Source of the DNA: Cytophagaceae bacterium
Lineage (GTDB): Bacteria; Bacteroidota; Bacteroidia; Cytophagales; JAIYAX01
DNA: 64,000 bases
Direction: 5' to 3'
NCBI GenBank assembly: GCA_027488815.1
Contig: JAIYAX010000006.1
Coordinates: forward strand, 160,185 to 224,184
A program made the translations under genes and the position numbers. This document shows, one piece after another, positions 47,354 through 54,834 of the stretch. Each line of letters starts with the position of its first letter. Position 1 is the stretch's first letter. The notes under the pieces are model-generated. The model did not search any database. It worked only from the letters and a program-made list of their open reading frames with translations, and was not told where the DNA came from.

Positions 47354-49045
47354 TTAATGGCTAGAAGCCTCTCCTGCACCGGCAGGTATACGGATGTCTT
47401 CCACCATGTCCTGCACCGACTTGGGTGGTGGAGGAGTAAGTGAGGAGACTACATAAGAGACTACAAAATTGATGATCATGCCTATAGTGCCTATTCCCTC
47501 TGGTGAAATACCAAGGAACCAGTTTTCAGCCACATTGTAAGCTGGGTCTACGATAAACTTGAAGTAAACGATGTAGCCAATGGTAAATAACAAACCTACA
47601 ATCATTCCGGAGATTGCTCCCGGGCCGTTCATTCGTTTGCTAAAGATACCCATGATGATGGCCGGGAAGAAGGATGCAGCGGCAAGACCAAAAGCAAATG
47701 CAACGACCTGTGCCACAAACCCCGGAGGGTTAATTCCAAAATATCCGGCTACGGTAACAGCTGCAACTGCGGCCAATCGGGCTGCCATAAGCTCATTTTT
47801 CTCAGAGATGTTAGGGGCAATGGCTTTCTTCAACAGGTCATGAGAAATGGCTGTTGAAATTACCAGAAGCAACCCGGCGGCAGTACTTAAGGCAGCTGCC
47901 AAACCACCTGCTGCCACCAGTGCAACCACCCAATTGGGGAGGCCTGCAATTTCTGGATTGGCCAACACCATGATATCCTTATCGATGGTAAGCTCGTTTG
48001 CGGCTTGATCTTTCACGTATTGAACTTTACCATCACCGTTTTTATCTTCCACCTTGATCAGACCGGTCTTGCTCCAGTTATTTACCCAGGCAGGCAAAGA
48101 AGCGATTTCCTTGTTGCTCGCCGAGTTGATCATGTTGTAGATTCCAAAAGCAGCCAATGCAGGTGCGGTGGTATACAATATGGCAATAAACACCAGGGCA
48201 TAGCCGGCTGATTTACGTGCATCTTTCACTTTCGGTACGGTGAAGAACCTTACGATTACGTGCGGAAGGCCGGCAGTACCAACCATCAAGGCAGCGGTAA
48301 TGCAAAAGATGTCAATCATTGGCTTGGTGCCTACTGTATAAGCTCCAAAACCAAGTTCAGGCAAAATACCGTCAAGCTTATCTAATAGCGGAGTGCCGTC
48401 AGCCAAAGTTCCTCCCATTCCCAGTTGTGGGATGGGATTGCCGGTGAGTTGCAATGAAATGAAAATGGCAGGGACCATGTAGGCAAAGATCAACACACAG
48501 TACTGAGCCACTTGGGTATAGGTGATCCCTTTCATACCTCCCAAAACAGCATAAAACAATACGATGATCATTCCAAAGATAACACCGGTGTTAATGTCGA
48601 CTTCCAAAAAGCGGGAAAACACAATACCTACTCCACGCATTTGACCTGCTACATAGGTAAACGAGATGAAGAGTGCGCAGATTACCGCTACTTGTCGGGC
48701 TGTCTGTGAGTAATAGCGCTCACCCACAAAATCAGGAACGGTAAACTTTCCAAATTTCCGGAGGTAAGGAGCCAAAAGCAGGGCCAAAAGCACATATCCT
48801 CCTGTCCAGCCCATCAGATACACCGAACCGTCATAGCCGGTAAATGAAATGAGACCTGCCATGGAGATAAAGGAAGCAGCAGACATCCAGTCCGCAGCTG
48901 TCGCCATACCATTGGCAAGAGGAGAAACACCACCACCGGCAACGTAAAATTCCTTGGTGGAACCGGCACGGGCCCAAAGGGCGATGCCGATGTAGAGAGC
49001 GAAGGAGAGACCTACGATGATGTAGGTCCAGGTGAGAATATCCAT
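47354..49045 (-). CDS. actP: Sodium:solute symporter, acetate-type (ActP-like)
   Basis: 563 residues, about 13-14 transmembrane helices of the SSS family. Signature segments: KEFYVAGGGVSPLANGMATAADWMSAASFISMAGL (read in parts), DFVGERYYSQTARQVAVICA, VVAFAFGLAAASFFPAIIMGIFSKR. The long hydrophilic loop near residues 310-350 (ASLPAWVNNWSKTGLIKVED) is usual in this VC_2705/ActP-like branch paired with DUF4212. It imports acetate or a small carboxylate with sodium. Own shared leader motif upstream; hairpin downstream. Confidence 0.85.
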   Translation of the reverse strand: MDILTWTYIIVGLSFALYIGIALWARAGSTKEFYVAGGGVSPLANGMATAADWMSAASFISMAGLISFTGYDGSVYLMGWTGGYVLLALLLAPYLRKFGKFTVPDFVGERYYSQTARQVAVICALFISFTYVAGQMRGVGIVFSRFLEVDINTGVIFGMIIVLFYAVLGGMKGITYTQVAQYCVLIFAYMVPAIFISLQLTGNPIPQLGMGGTLADGTPLLDKLDGILPELGFGAYTVGTKPMIDIFCITAALMVGTAGLPHVIVRFFTVPKVKDARKSAGYALVFIAILYTTAPALAAFGIYNMINSASNKEIASLPAWVNNWSKTGLIKVEDKNGDGKVQYVKDQAANELTIDKDIMVLANPEIAGLPNWVVALVAAGGLAAALSTAAGLLLVISTAISHDLLKKAIAPNISEKNELMAARLAAVAAVTVAGYFGINPPGFVAQVVAFAFGLAAASFFPAIIMGIFSKRMNGPGAISGMIVGLLFTIGYIVYFKFIVDPAYNVAENWFLGISPEGIGTIGMIINFVVSYVVSSLTPPPPKSVQDMVEDIRIPAGAGEASSH

Positions 49046-49052
49046 TGATTGT

Positions 49053-49066
49053 TTGTTTAGTTGGTT
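49053..49066 (-). promoter_or_regulatory. Shared leader motif before the symporter gene
   Basis: Minus-strand AACCAACTAAACAA, ending 7 bases before the ATG at 49045, preceded by AAACAGTTAA as in the acs leader. Confidence 0.6.
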
Positions 49067-49080
49067 ATTAACTGTTTGAC

Positions 49081-49338
49081 TTATTCATCTACTCCGTATT
49101 CCTTATCCAGCTTGTTCATCCAGGCGACGTACACGAAGATGAGGATGATGAAGACGTAAATGGACCCTTGCTGGGCAAACCAGAAGCCTAGTTTAAAGCC
49201 TCCGATTTTAATGGCGTTGAGTTGATTCACCAGCAGGATTCCAAAAAGAAAGGAGCTGGCAAACCACACTGAAAGCAGAATGAACAGGTTTCGTACATTC
49301 TTTCTCCAATACTCGGTCATGCGTTCTTTATTACTCAT
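49081..49338 (-). CDS. DUF4212 protein, putative symporter small subunit
   Basis: 85 residues: MTEYWRKNVRNLFILLSVWF, FASSFLFGILLVNQLNAIKI, GFKLGFWFAQQGSIYVFIIL, IFVYVAWMNKLDKEYGVDE. Two transmembrane helices and the conserved GFWFAQQGSIY make this DUF4212, annotated elsewhere as a sodium:solute symporter small subunit and regularly found upstream of this type of symporter. 35 bp upstream of the symporter gene. Its own leader (AACCTTTAAACAAA) is a weaker version of the shared motif. Confidence 0.9.
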   Translation of the reverse strand: MSNKERMTEYWRKNVRNLFILLSVWFASSFLFGILLVNQLNAIKIGGFKLGFWFAQQGSIYVFIILIFVYVAWMNKLDKEYGVDE

Positions 49339-49371
49339 GGCATGTATTTGTTTAAAGGTTCAAATGAAAAA

Positions 49372-50820
49372 TTACAGGTAAATCATGGTTTGTATGATGA
49401 ACTCGCCTAACTGTCCATCCAACTGCAGTTTGGTGGCGGCATTATTGTCCAGGTCACGATATAGTGGCCTTCTTTGATACTTCAGAGTGATTTTTGAATG
49501 ATGGCCATCCAAGTAAACATTGGTGCCAACTCCATATTGAAAAGAGGGATCTGCCAGGGCTTCAAACTGCTTGTAAATTCCGGAGGCAAACGGTTGTATC
49601 CTTGCTTTCTCAGTTGCAAGGTTTTTGGGAAGCAGGTAGCCAATTTCACCGTAGACAATGCTTCCGGTACCAATATGCCATTGGTTATTACCTGCTCCCT
49701 GCCTCAGAGGAGTGCCTGCGCCTATGCCGGCAGGGGCGTTGGTGCCTACATTCATCAGACCTATGGTGCGTATGTAATTAGGCCCAAAGTTGTAGTTGTA
49801 ATACACCGTATAGACTGTCAGCGCTGTTCCTGCCTCCTTATTTATGGGTAAGTCAAGGAAGGCGTCAACTCCAAAAAGGGCCATATCATGCCTTTTTAGG
49901 CCTGTTCTGGCAACTGTGTCCCGGGTGGCCATGGCATCAGGGTGGTGCTGCCAGCCAAAGCCCAGGTTAAAGACTTTCTTTGAACCCAAATGAGTTCCTA
50001 CGAAAAAGGGCAGGAGGTTTGACTCTTTATCAAAGAACTCATAAGCGATATAGCCTTTGCTACCCCAGGAATTGTTGTTATAGTTTTGAGCTGTATTCAC
50101 CCCTGTAGTGCCCGTTGGCGCATTGTTTTGGGTATGAAAAGTCACTGTATTTGATACAGGTGTTGCAAATGGCTTGTTAATGGATACCCGGTAGTCAAAC
50201 CTTCCAATCTTGCCTTTGGCATAGTAGCCAAACTCCCTCACAAACTGGTCCTGTAGCTCAATGGTTGGCCAGTTAAAGATGGGTGCATCCAGTGCCATGA
50301 AGTTGAGAGTGCTTGCGGAAGTAATTCTGGAAATACCGCCCCAGTAGTGTAGACCTGCACCTACATTCAGCTTGTCTTTAAAAATCATGTACTCTGTCCA
50401 GGCATCGTGGATAAACACCTGAGGTTTTTTTGCCGAAGTGGCATCAGGAACGGCCCCTGCACTGTTACCCGTCACCCCACCTCCGGGTACACCCCCTGTT
50501 GCGAACGTTTGGTTGTTAATCCCGATGTGCATCAAAATGAGGGCACGCTGTGAAATCTGGGTATACCACAAAAAGCGTGATCGGCGAATTCCGACGTCAA
50601 AGGTCTCCTGTTCAGGAAGGCCATTAACCATTGTGCCCGGGTTGTTTTGTACATATCGACCCCAGACCTGATGCCAGGTAATGAATCGAATGTACTTGGT
50701 GCCATCGTCGTTTACATTCAAACGGATGCCCTTACCATACATGTCATTTCCCTGGCCATGTAGCTGTACGGCAGGCAATAGTGCCAGCAGCAGCAGCGGA
50801 ATGAAAAGAGTTTTCTTCAT
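49372..50820 (-). CDS. Outer-membrane porin-like beta-barrel protein
   Basis: 482 residues with signal peptide MKKTLFIPLLLLALLPAVQL. The mature part alternates aromatic and polar residues and has a glycine-rich loop (GVPGGGVTGNSAGAVPD). Segments such as KYIRFITWHQVWGRYV, IRRSRFLWYTQISQRALIL and LDGQLGEFIIQTMIYL (C-terminal strand) fit an outer-membrane barrel of the phosphate-porin-like kind. First structural gene of the acetate module, 33 bp before DUF4212. It presumably lets the carboxylate through the outer membrane; that role is inferred from position. Confidence 0.7.
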   Translation of the reverse strand: MKKTLFIPLLLLALLPAVQLHGQGNDMYGKGIRLNVNDDGTKYIRFITWHQVWGRYVQNNPGTMVNGLPEQETFDVGIRRSRFLWYTQISQRALILMHIGINNQTFATGGVPGGGVTGNSAGAVPDATSAKKPQVFIHDAWTEYMIFKDKLNVGAGLHYWGGISRITSASTLNFMALDAPIFNWPTIELQDQFVREFGYYAKGKIGRFDYRVSINKPFATPVSNTVTFHTQNNAPTGTTGVNTAQNYNNNSWGSKGYIAYEFFDKESNLLPFFVGTHLGSKKVFNLGFGWQHHPDAMATRDTVARTGLKRHDMALFGVDAFLDLPINKEAGTALTVYTVYYNYNFGPNYIRTIGLMNVGTNAPAGIGAGTPLRQGAGNNQWHIGTGSIVYGEIGYLLPKNLATEKARIQPFASGIYKQFEALADPSFQYGVGTNVYLDGHHSKITLKYQRRPLYRDLDNNAATKLQLDGQLGEFIIQTMIYL

Positions 50821-50826
50821 GGCAAA

Positions 50827-50840
50827 TTGTTTAGTTGGTT
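50827..50840 (-). promoter_or_regulatory. Shared leader motif before the porin gene
   Basis: Minus-strand AACCAACTAAACAA, ending 6 bases before the ATG, in the context CATTTTTTC-motif-TTTGCC that matches the acs leader over about 30 positions. Confidence 0.6.
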
Positions 50841-50866
50841 GAAAAAATGAGGATCGAAATCCGCTT

Positions 50867-50897
50867 CAAACCAAGTCAATTGCCAAATACGGTGAAA
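50867..50897 (-). promoter_or_regulatory. Candidate promoter of the porin-symporter operon
   Basis: Minus strand TTTC-N19-TTGGTTTG: one mismatch from consensus in each box, at the right spacing. The two ATAGCTA sites lie just upstream of the -33 box. Confidence 0.35.
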
Positions 50898-50901
50898 AAA
50901 T

Positions 50902-50934
50902 GGGATAGCTATTTGGTCGTTTGGTATAGCTACC
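50902..50934. promoter_or_regulatory. Two direct ATAGCTA sites upstream of the porin promoter (candidate operator)
   Basis: GGGATAGCTATT (50902-50913) and GGTATAGCTACC (50923-50934) are spaced exactly 21 bp, two helical turns. A third copy (GGTATAGCTATC, minus strand) overlaps the promoter-proximal start of the InsA-like gene. Centred at about -46 and -67 from the predicted start, the position expected for an activator. Confidence 0.5.
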
Positions 50935-50939
50935 CGACT

Positions 50940-51359
50940 CTACCTAAATCGCTCCCAACGGATGACCATAAACTTATCGCCCAATTCTGTAATGATCATC
51001 CCCGCCCCTGTGACCTGATCCTTACGGCTCACGAAATCGGTCAACTCATTGTGCGATAGTATTTTATAGGTAGGGTGATAAGACGCTTTTACCGGAGCTT
51101 TTACCTTGTATTTTTTCACCCAGCTGCTGATGGACGTATGGCTGATGCCCAGGATACGTTCGATCTCCCTGAGGCTGACGCCCTCCACAAAAAGCTGCAA
51201 TGCTTTGATCACATAGTAGTCGTCAATGCGCTTACCGAGCTTATTCACCGTGAAGTGGTAGCCACATGTCCGGCATTTGTATCGCTGCTTTTCTTTAACA
51301 ATGCCGCTTTTAGCGATATTTTGATGGCCACAGCTCGGGCAAGAAGGATTCGGTTCCAT
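50940..51359 (-). CDS. InsA-like zinc-ribbon/HTH protein, probable transcription regulator
   Basis: 139 residues from ATG 51359; the longer frame to 51467 runs through the promoter. A zinc ribbon (CPSCGHQNIAKSG..., RYKCRTCGYHF) is followed by a helix-turn-helix (VEGVSLREIERILGISHTSI, SSWVKKYK), as in IS1 InsA / IS1595 N-terminal domains. A 50-residue tail (LTDFVSRKDQVTGAGMIITE, FMVIRWERF) is not part of InsA. There is no InsB or DDE domain, no inverted repeats and no target duplication, so it is not a working IS. It precedes the acetate module on the same strand and is flanked by copies of a GGTATAGCTA motif. Inferred: a domesticated transposase-derived regulator. Confidence 0.7.
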   Translation of the reverse strand: MEPNPSCPSCGHQNIAKSGIVKEKQRYKCRTCGYHFTVNKLGKRIDDYYVIKALQLFVEGVSLREIERILGISHTSISSWVKKYKVKAPVKASYHPTYKILSHNELTDFVSRKDQVTGAGMIITELGDKFMVIRWERFR

Positions 51360-51371
51360 GATAGCTATACC
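51360..51371 (-). promoter_or_regulatory. ATAGCTA site at the start of the InsA-like gene (candidate autoregulatory operator)
   Basis: Minus-strand GGTATAGCTATC, touching the ATG (51359-51357) and lying 7 bases downstream of the -7 element: a position where a bound protein would repress. Confidence 0.5.
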
Positions 51372-51378
51372 TTTATGA

Positions 51379-51386
51379 CAAAGATA
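51379..51386 (-). promoter_or_regulatory. -7 element (TATCTTTG) of the InsA-like gene
   Basis: An exact TAnnTTTG match 19 bases before ATG 51359; supports that start. -33 not convincing. Confidence 0.5.
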
Positions 51387-51692
51387 TACGTAATGGCCAA
51401 AATAATATTTCTTACATATCAAAAATTGCCAATCATTATTTGCTGAAAACAAGGCCATCCAAAACAAGGAAGTGGGTTTTGACTGAAAAAGAAAGCCGTG
51501 GTTCTGATTAACGGATATTGATTGGGACTGTATAAACAGTTATAAAAAGTACTGCTAGAAAGATATAAAAGAAAAAAAGTAATCTATCATGCTAATTCCA
51601 GAGATTTGTTCTCATAGCAATTTGAAAGGATGATAAACTCACAAAACAGATTTTTATGTATTTTGACCAACTATCAATCTTAGAATATAAAA
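51387..51692. other. Intergenic region between acetate module and restriction operon
   Basis: Very AT-rich. I see no gene, terminator or exact -7 element for hsdR; GTATTTTGACC (from about 51660) is a near match on the plus strand. Left boundary of the defence island by composition. Confidence 0.4.
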
Positions 51693-54482
51693 GTGAAAAA
51701 CGAAAAACTGACAAGGAAGGAAATCATTGACAACCGCTTGAAACAAGCGGGCTGGAATGTAACTGACCGGACTCATGTAATTGAGGAATTTGATATTCAC
51801 TTGACAGTAGTCGAAGAACCAGCAACACCATACGCAGGACATCAATTCTGCGACTATGTTTTATTGGGTAAGGATGGCAAACCGCTTGCAGTTGTTGAAG
51901 CTAAAAAGACTTCGGCAGACGCCGCACTTGGCAAAGAACAAGCAAAACAATATTGCTTCAACCTTAAACAAACACAAAGCGTTGACTTACCTTTTTGTTT
52001 CTATACTAACGGGCACGACATATATTTTTGGGACTTAGACAACTATCCACCAAAGAAAGTCTATGGTTTTCCGACCCGTGACGACCTTGAACGCTATGCC
52101 TACATCCGCAAAGCGAGAAAGCAATTAGCAGGGGAACTTATCAATACCAAAATTGCAGGACGGAATTATCAAATAGCTTCTATTCGTGCTGTAATGGAAT
52201 CCGTTGAAAAACGGAAACGCAAATTCTTATTGGTAATGGCGACAGGAACAGGCAAGACAAGAACTTGCATTGCATTGGTGGACGCCTTAATGAGAGCCGG
52301 TTGGGCAGAGAGAGTTCTATTCCTTGTTGACAGAATTGCATTGCGTGACCAAACACTGGAAGCATTCAAAGAGCATTTGCCCAACGAACCACGCTGGCCT
52401 AAACAAGGAGAAAAAGAAATTGCAACCGACAGACGAATTTATGTTTCAACGTATCCAACCATGTTGAACGTAATTCGCAATGAAGAAAAAAGTTTAAGTC
52501 CACATTTCTTTGACTTGATTGTGGTGGACGAAAGCCACCGAAGCATTTACAATACCTATCAGGAAATTCTTGATTATTTCAATACGATTACGCTTGGCTT
52601 AACAGCCACGCCAACGGACGTAATTGACCATAATACATTTCAGTTGTTTGAATGTGAAGATGGCGTTCCGACTTTTGCTTATTCTTATGATGAAGCAGTA
52701 AACCACATTCCGCCATTCCTGAGCAATTTTCAGGTCATGAAAATCAAAACCAAATTTCAAGACGAAGGAATAAACAAGCGGACAATTACTTTGGAAGACC
52801 AACAGAAACTCATGTTGGAAGGAAAAGAAATTGAAGAAATCAATTACGAAGGAACGGAGATTGAAAAGAAAGTAATCAACAGAGGCACAAATGCTTTGAT
52901 TGTCCGAGAATTTATGGAGGAAAGTATCAAAGATACGAATGGGGTTTTGCCAGGGAAAACGATTTTCTTTTGCATCAGCAAGCCCCATGCAAGGCGGATT
53001 GAAGAAATTTTTGATTCGCTTTATCCTGAATACAAAGGCGAACTAGCCAAAGTGTTGGTGAGCGAAGACCCAAGAGTTTACGGAAAAGGCGGTTTGCTCG
53101 ACCAGTTTGTTCACAATGATATGCCACGCATTGCAATTAGTGTTGACATGCTCGACACGGGAATTGATGTTCGTGAATTGGTGAATTTAGTTTTTGCAAA
53201 ACCTGTTTACAGCTACACCAAGTTTTGGCAGATGATAGGCAGAGGAACTCGTTTACTCGAACCTGAAAAAATCAAACCTTGGTGCACTCAAAAAGATAGT
53301 TTCCTGATTCTTGATTGTTGGGACAATTTTGAGTATTTCAAAATCAACCCGAAGGGAAAAGAACCAAAGGCGCAAATTCCTTTGCCTGTTCGTTTGTTCG
53401 GTGTGCGTTTAGAAAAAATTGAAGAAGCCAGAACACAGAGCAATTCAGAACTTGTAAATAAGGAAGTTCTGAAAATCAGAAAACAAGTTGAAGCACTTCC
53501 TAAAAATTCAGTTGTAATCATGGAAGCTAAATATGAATTGCAACGCTTGGAAGATGAAAACTTTTGGAACAACCTGACTTCCGATAAAATGGAATTTTTA
53601 GAAGCAGTGGTAAAACCATTGCTTCGAACGGTTTCGGATGTTGATTTCAAAGCCATGCGATTTGAAAAAGACATTGTTGAAGTGTCCTTTGCTCATTTGG
53701 CAGGTGAAACCGAAAAGTTTGAAACACTGAAAGAAAGCATCATTGAAGAAATTGGAGAACTGCCTTTGAGCATCAATATTGTGGCAAGAGAACAAGAATT
53801 GATTCGACAAGCACAAAGCAATCATTTTTGGTCAACCATAAATGAAGAAAAGTTTGAAGAACTGATTCAGAAACTTTCACCATTGATGAAATTTCGTGAA
53901 GCGGTTATTCCGTTAGCTCCTGCAAAATTCAACTTTAAAGACATTGTTGCTGAAAAAGAATTTGTAGAGTTTGGTCCGCAACACGAAGCGTTGAGTGTAG
54001 CTAAATACCGTGAACTGGTAGAAAAGAAAATCAATGAACTGGTTTCAAGCAGTCCCATACTTCAAAAACTAAAACAAGGTCATGAAATCACAACGAATGA
54101 AGCCGAACAATTAGCAGAGGAATTACACAACGAGCATCCGCACATTACCATTGATTTGCTTCGCAAGGTATACAATCACCGCAAAGCGGCATTGGTGCAA
54201 TTCATCAAACACATTTTAGGAATTGAGCAATTAGAAACTTTTGCAGAAACTGTTACCAAAGCATTTGATGATTTTATTGCCAAACATAGTTACCTCACCA
54301 GCCGACAACTGCAATTTTTGGACTTGCTCAAAAACTTTGTATTGGAAAAAGGTGATGTAAGCAAACGAAACCTGATTGAATCTCCTTTTACCATGCTTCA
54401 TCCCGAAGGAATAAGAGGAATTTTCAACCAAAGAGAGATTGACAAAATTTTAAGTTTAACCGAACAAGTATTAGCAGCATGA
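51693..54482 (+). CDS. hsdR: Type I restriction enzyme subunit R
   Basis: 929 residues from a GTG start (51693). PD-(D/E)xK nuclease near the N-terminus: Asp54 in FCDYVLLG and E69-A-K71 in AVVEAKK. SF2 translocase with Walker A VMATGTGKTRT (183-189), DEAD-like box VVDESHRSIY, motif III LTATPTD, and motif VI QMIGRGTRLL. The C-terminal third is helical like EcoEI_R_C. Cuts unmodified DNA after ATP-driven translocation, with HsdM and HsdS. First gene of the operon; overlaps the GIY-YIG-like gene by 4 bases. Codons are much more A/T-rich than those of genes before 51 kb, suggesting horizontal transfer. Confidence 0.93.
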   Translation: MKNEKLTRKEIIDNRLKQAGWNVTDRTHVIEEFDIHLTVVEEPATPYAGHQFCDYVLLGKDGKPLAVVEAKKTSADAALGKEQAKQYCFNLKQTQSVDLPFCFYTNGHDIYFWDLDNYPPKKVYGFPTRDDLERYAYIRKARKQLAGELINTKIAGRNYQIASIRAVMESVEKRKRKFLLVMATGTGKTRTCIALVDALMRAGWAERVLFLVDRIALRDQTLEAFKEHLPNEPRWPKQGEKEIATDRRIYVSTYPTMLNVIRNEEKSLSPHFFDLIVVDESHRSIYNTYQEILDYFNTITLGLTATPTDVIDHNTFQLFECEDGVPTFAYSYDEAVNHIPPFLSNFQVMKIKTKFQDEGINKRTITLEDQQKLMLEGKEIEEINYEGTEIEKKVINRGTNALIVREFMEESIKDTNGVLPGKTIFFCISKPHARRIEEIFDSLYPEYKGELAKVLVSEDPRVYGKGGLLDQFVHNDMPRIAISVDMLDTGIDVRELVNLVFAKPVYSYTKFWQMIGRGTRLLEPEKIKPWCTQKDSFLILDCWDNFEYFKINPKGKEPKAQIPLPVRLFGVRLEKIEEARTQSNSELVNKEVLKIRKQVEALPKNSVVIMEAKYELQRLEDENFWNNLTSDKMEFLEAVVKPLLRTVSDVDFKAMRFEKDIVEVSFAHLAGETEKFETLKESIIEEIGELPLSINIVAREQELIRQAQSNHFWSTINEEKFEELIQKLSPLMKFREAVIPLAPAKFNFKDIVAEKEFVEFGPQHEALSVAKYRELVEKKINELVSSSPILQKLKQGHEITTNEAEQLAEELHNEHPHITIDLLRKVYNHRKAALVQFIKHILGIEQLETFAETVTKAFDDFIAKHSYLTSRQLQFLDLLKNFVLEKGDVSKRNLIESPFTMLHPEGIRGIFNQREIDKILSLTEQVLAA

Positions 54483-54826
54483 TTAAGATGGAGGAATTAA
54501 GATGGACTGAATGGAAAGCAATGCCTTCGCCTGAAAATTGCAAATCAGTAGAAGGACCAAAAGATTCAGGTGTATATCAAATAAGAAATAGGGAAACAAA
54601 GGAATTTATTCAGTTTGGTGAGAGCAAAACTTGTCAAAAGAGGATGAAATCTTTCTTTCCAAAACCATATGGAACTGGAACCAGAAACAATGAAGATAAA
54701 AGGGTTTATGTTTTAAGCCATTGGAGTGATTTGGATTATAGAACAATCGAAACAAGCTCAAAAGAAGAAGCTGTTAAAATAGATAGATTTCTAAAGTCAC
54801 TTAATATTCACAAGTTCAATACATAG
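54479..54826 (+). CDS. Small GIY-YIG-like protein inside the type I RM operon
   Basis: 115 residues, ATG overlapping the hsdR stop (ATGA). The core SGVYQIRNRETKEFIQFGES has GVY at 31-33 and QFG at 45-47 in the place of GIY and YIG, and an Arg (R55, CQKRMKSF) at about the catalytic spacing. KEEAVKIDRFLKSL and an Asn near the end fit the helix and final strand of the fold. So a degenerate or divergent GIY-YIG domain is likely; nuclease activity is uncertain because the second Tyr is Gln-Phe. It is 8 bp before hsdM, so expressed with the RM system. Not a standard type I subunit. Confidence 0.6.
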   Translation: MIKMEELRWTEWKAMPSPENCKSVEGPKDSGVYQIRNRETKEFIQFGESKTCQKRMKSFFPKPYGTGTRNNEDKRVYVLSHWSDLDYRTIETSSKEEAVKIDRFLKSLNIHKFNT

Positions 54827-54834
54827 TAAGATAG

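Noticed and set aside
50940-51467. IS1-family insertion sequence
   Set aside because: Only an InsA-like N-terminal module is present: no InsB/DDE catalytic domain, no terminal inverted repeats, no target duplication.
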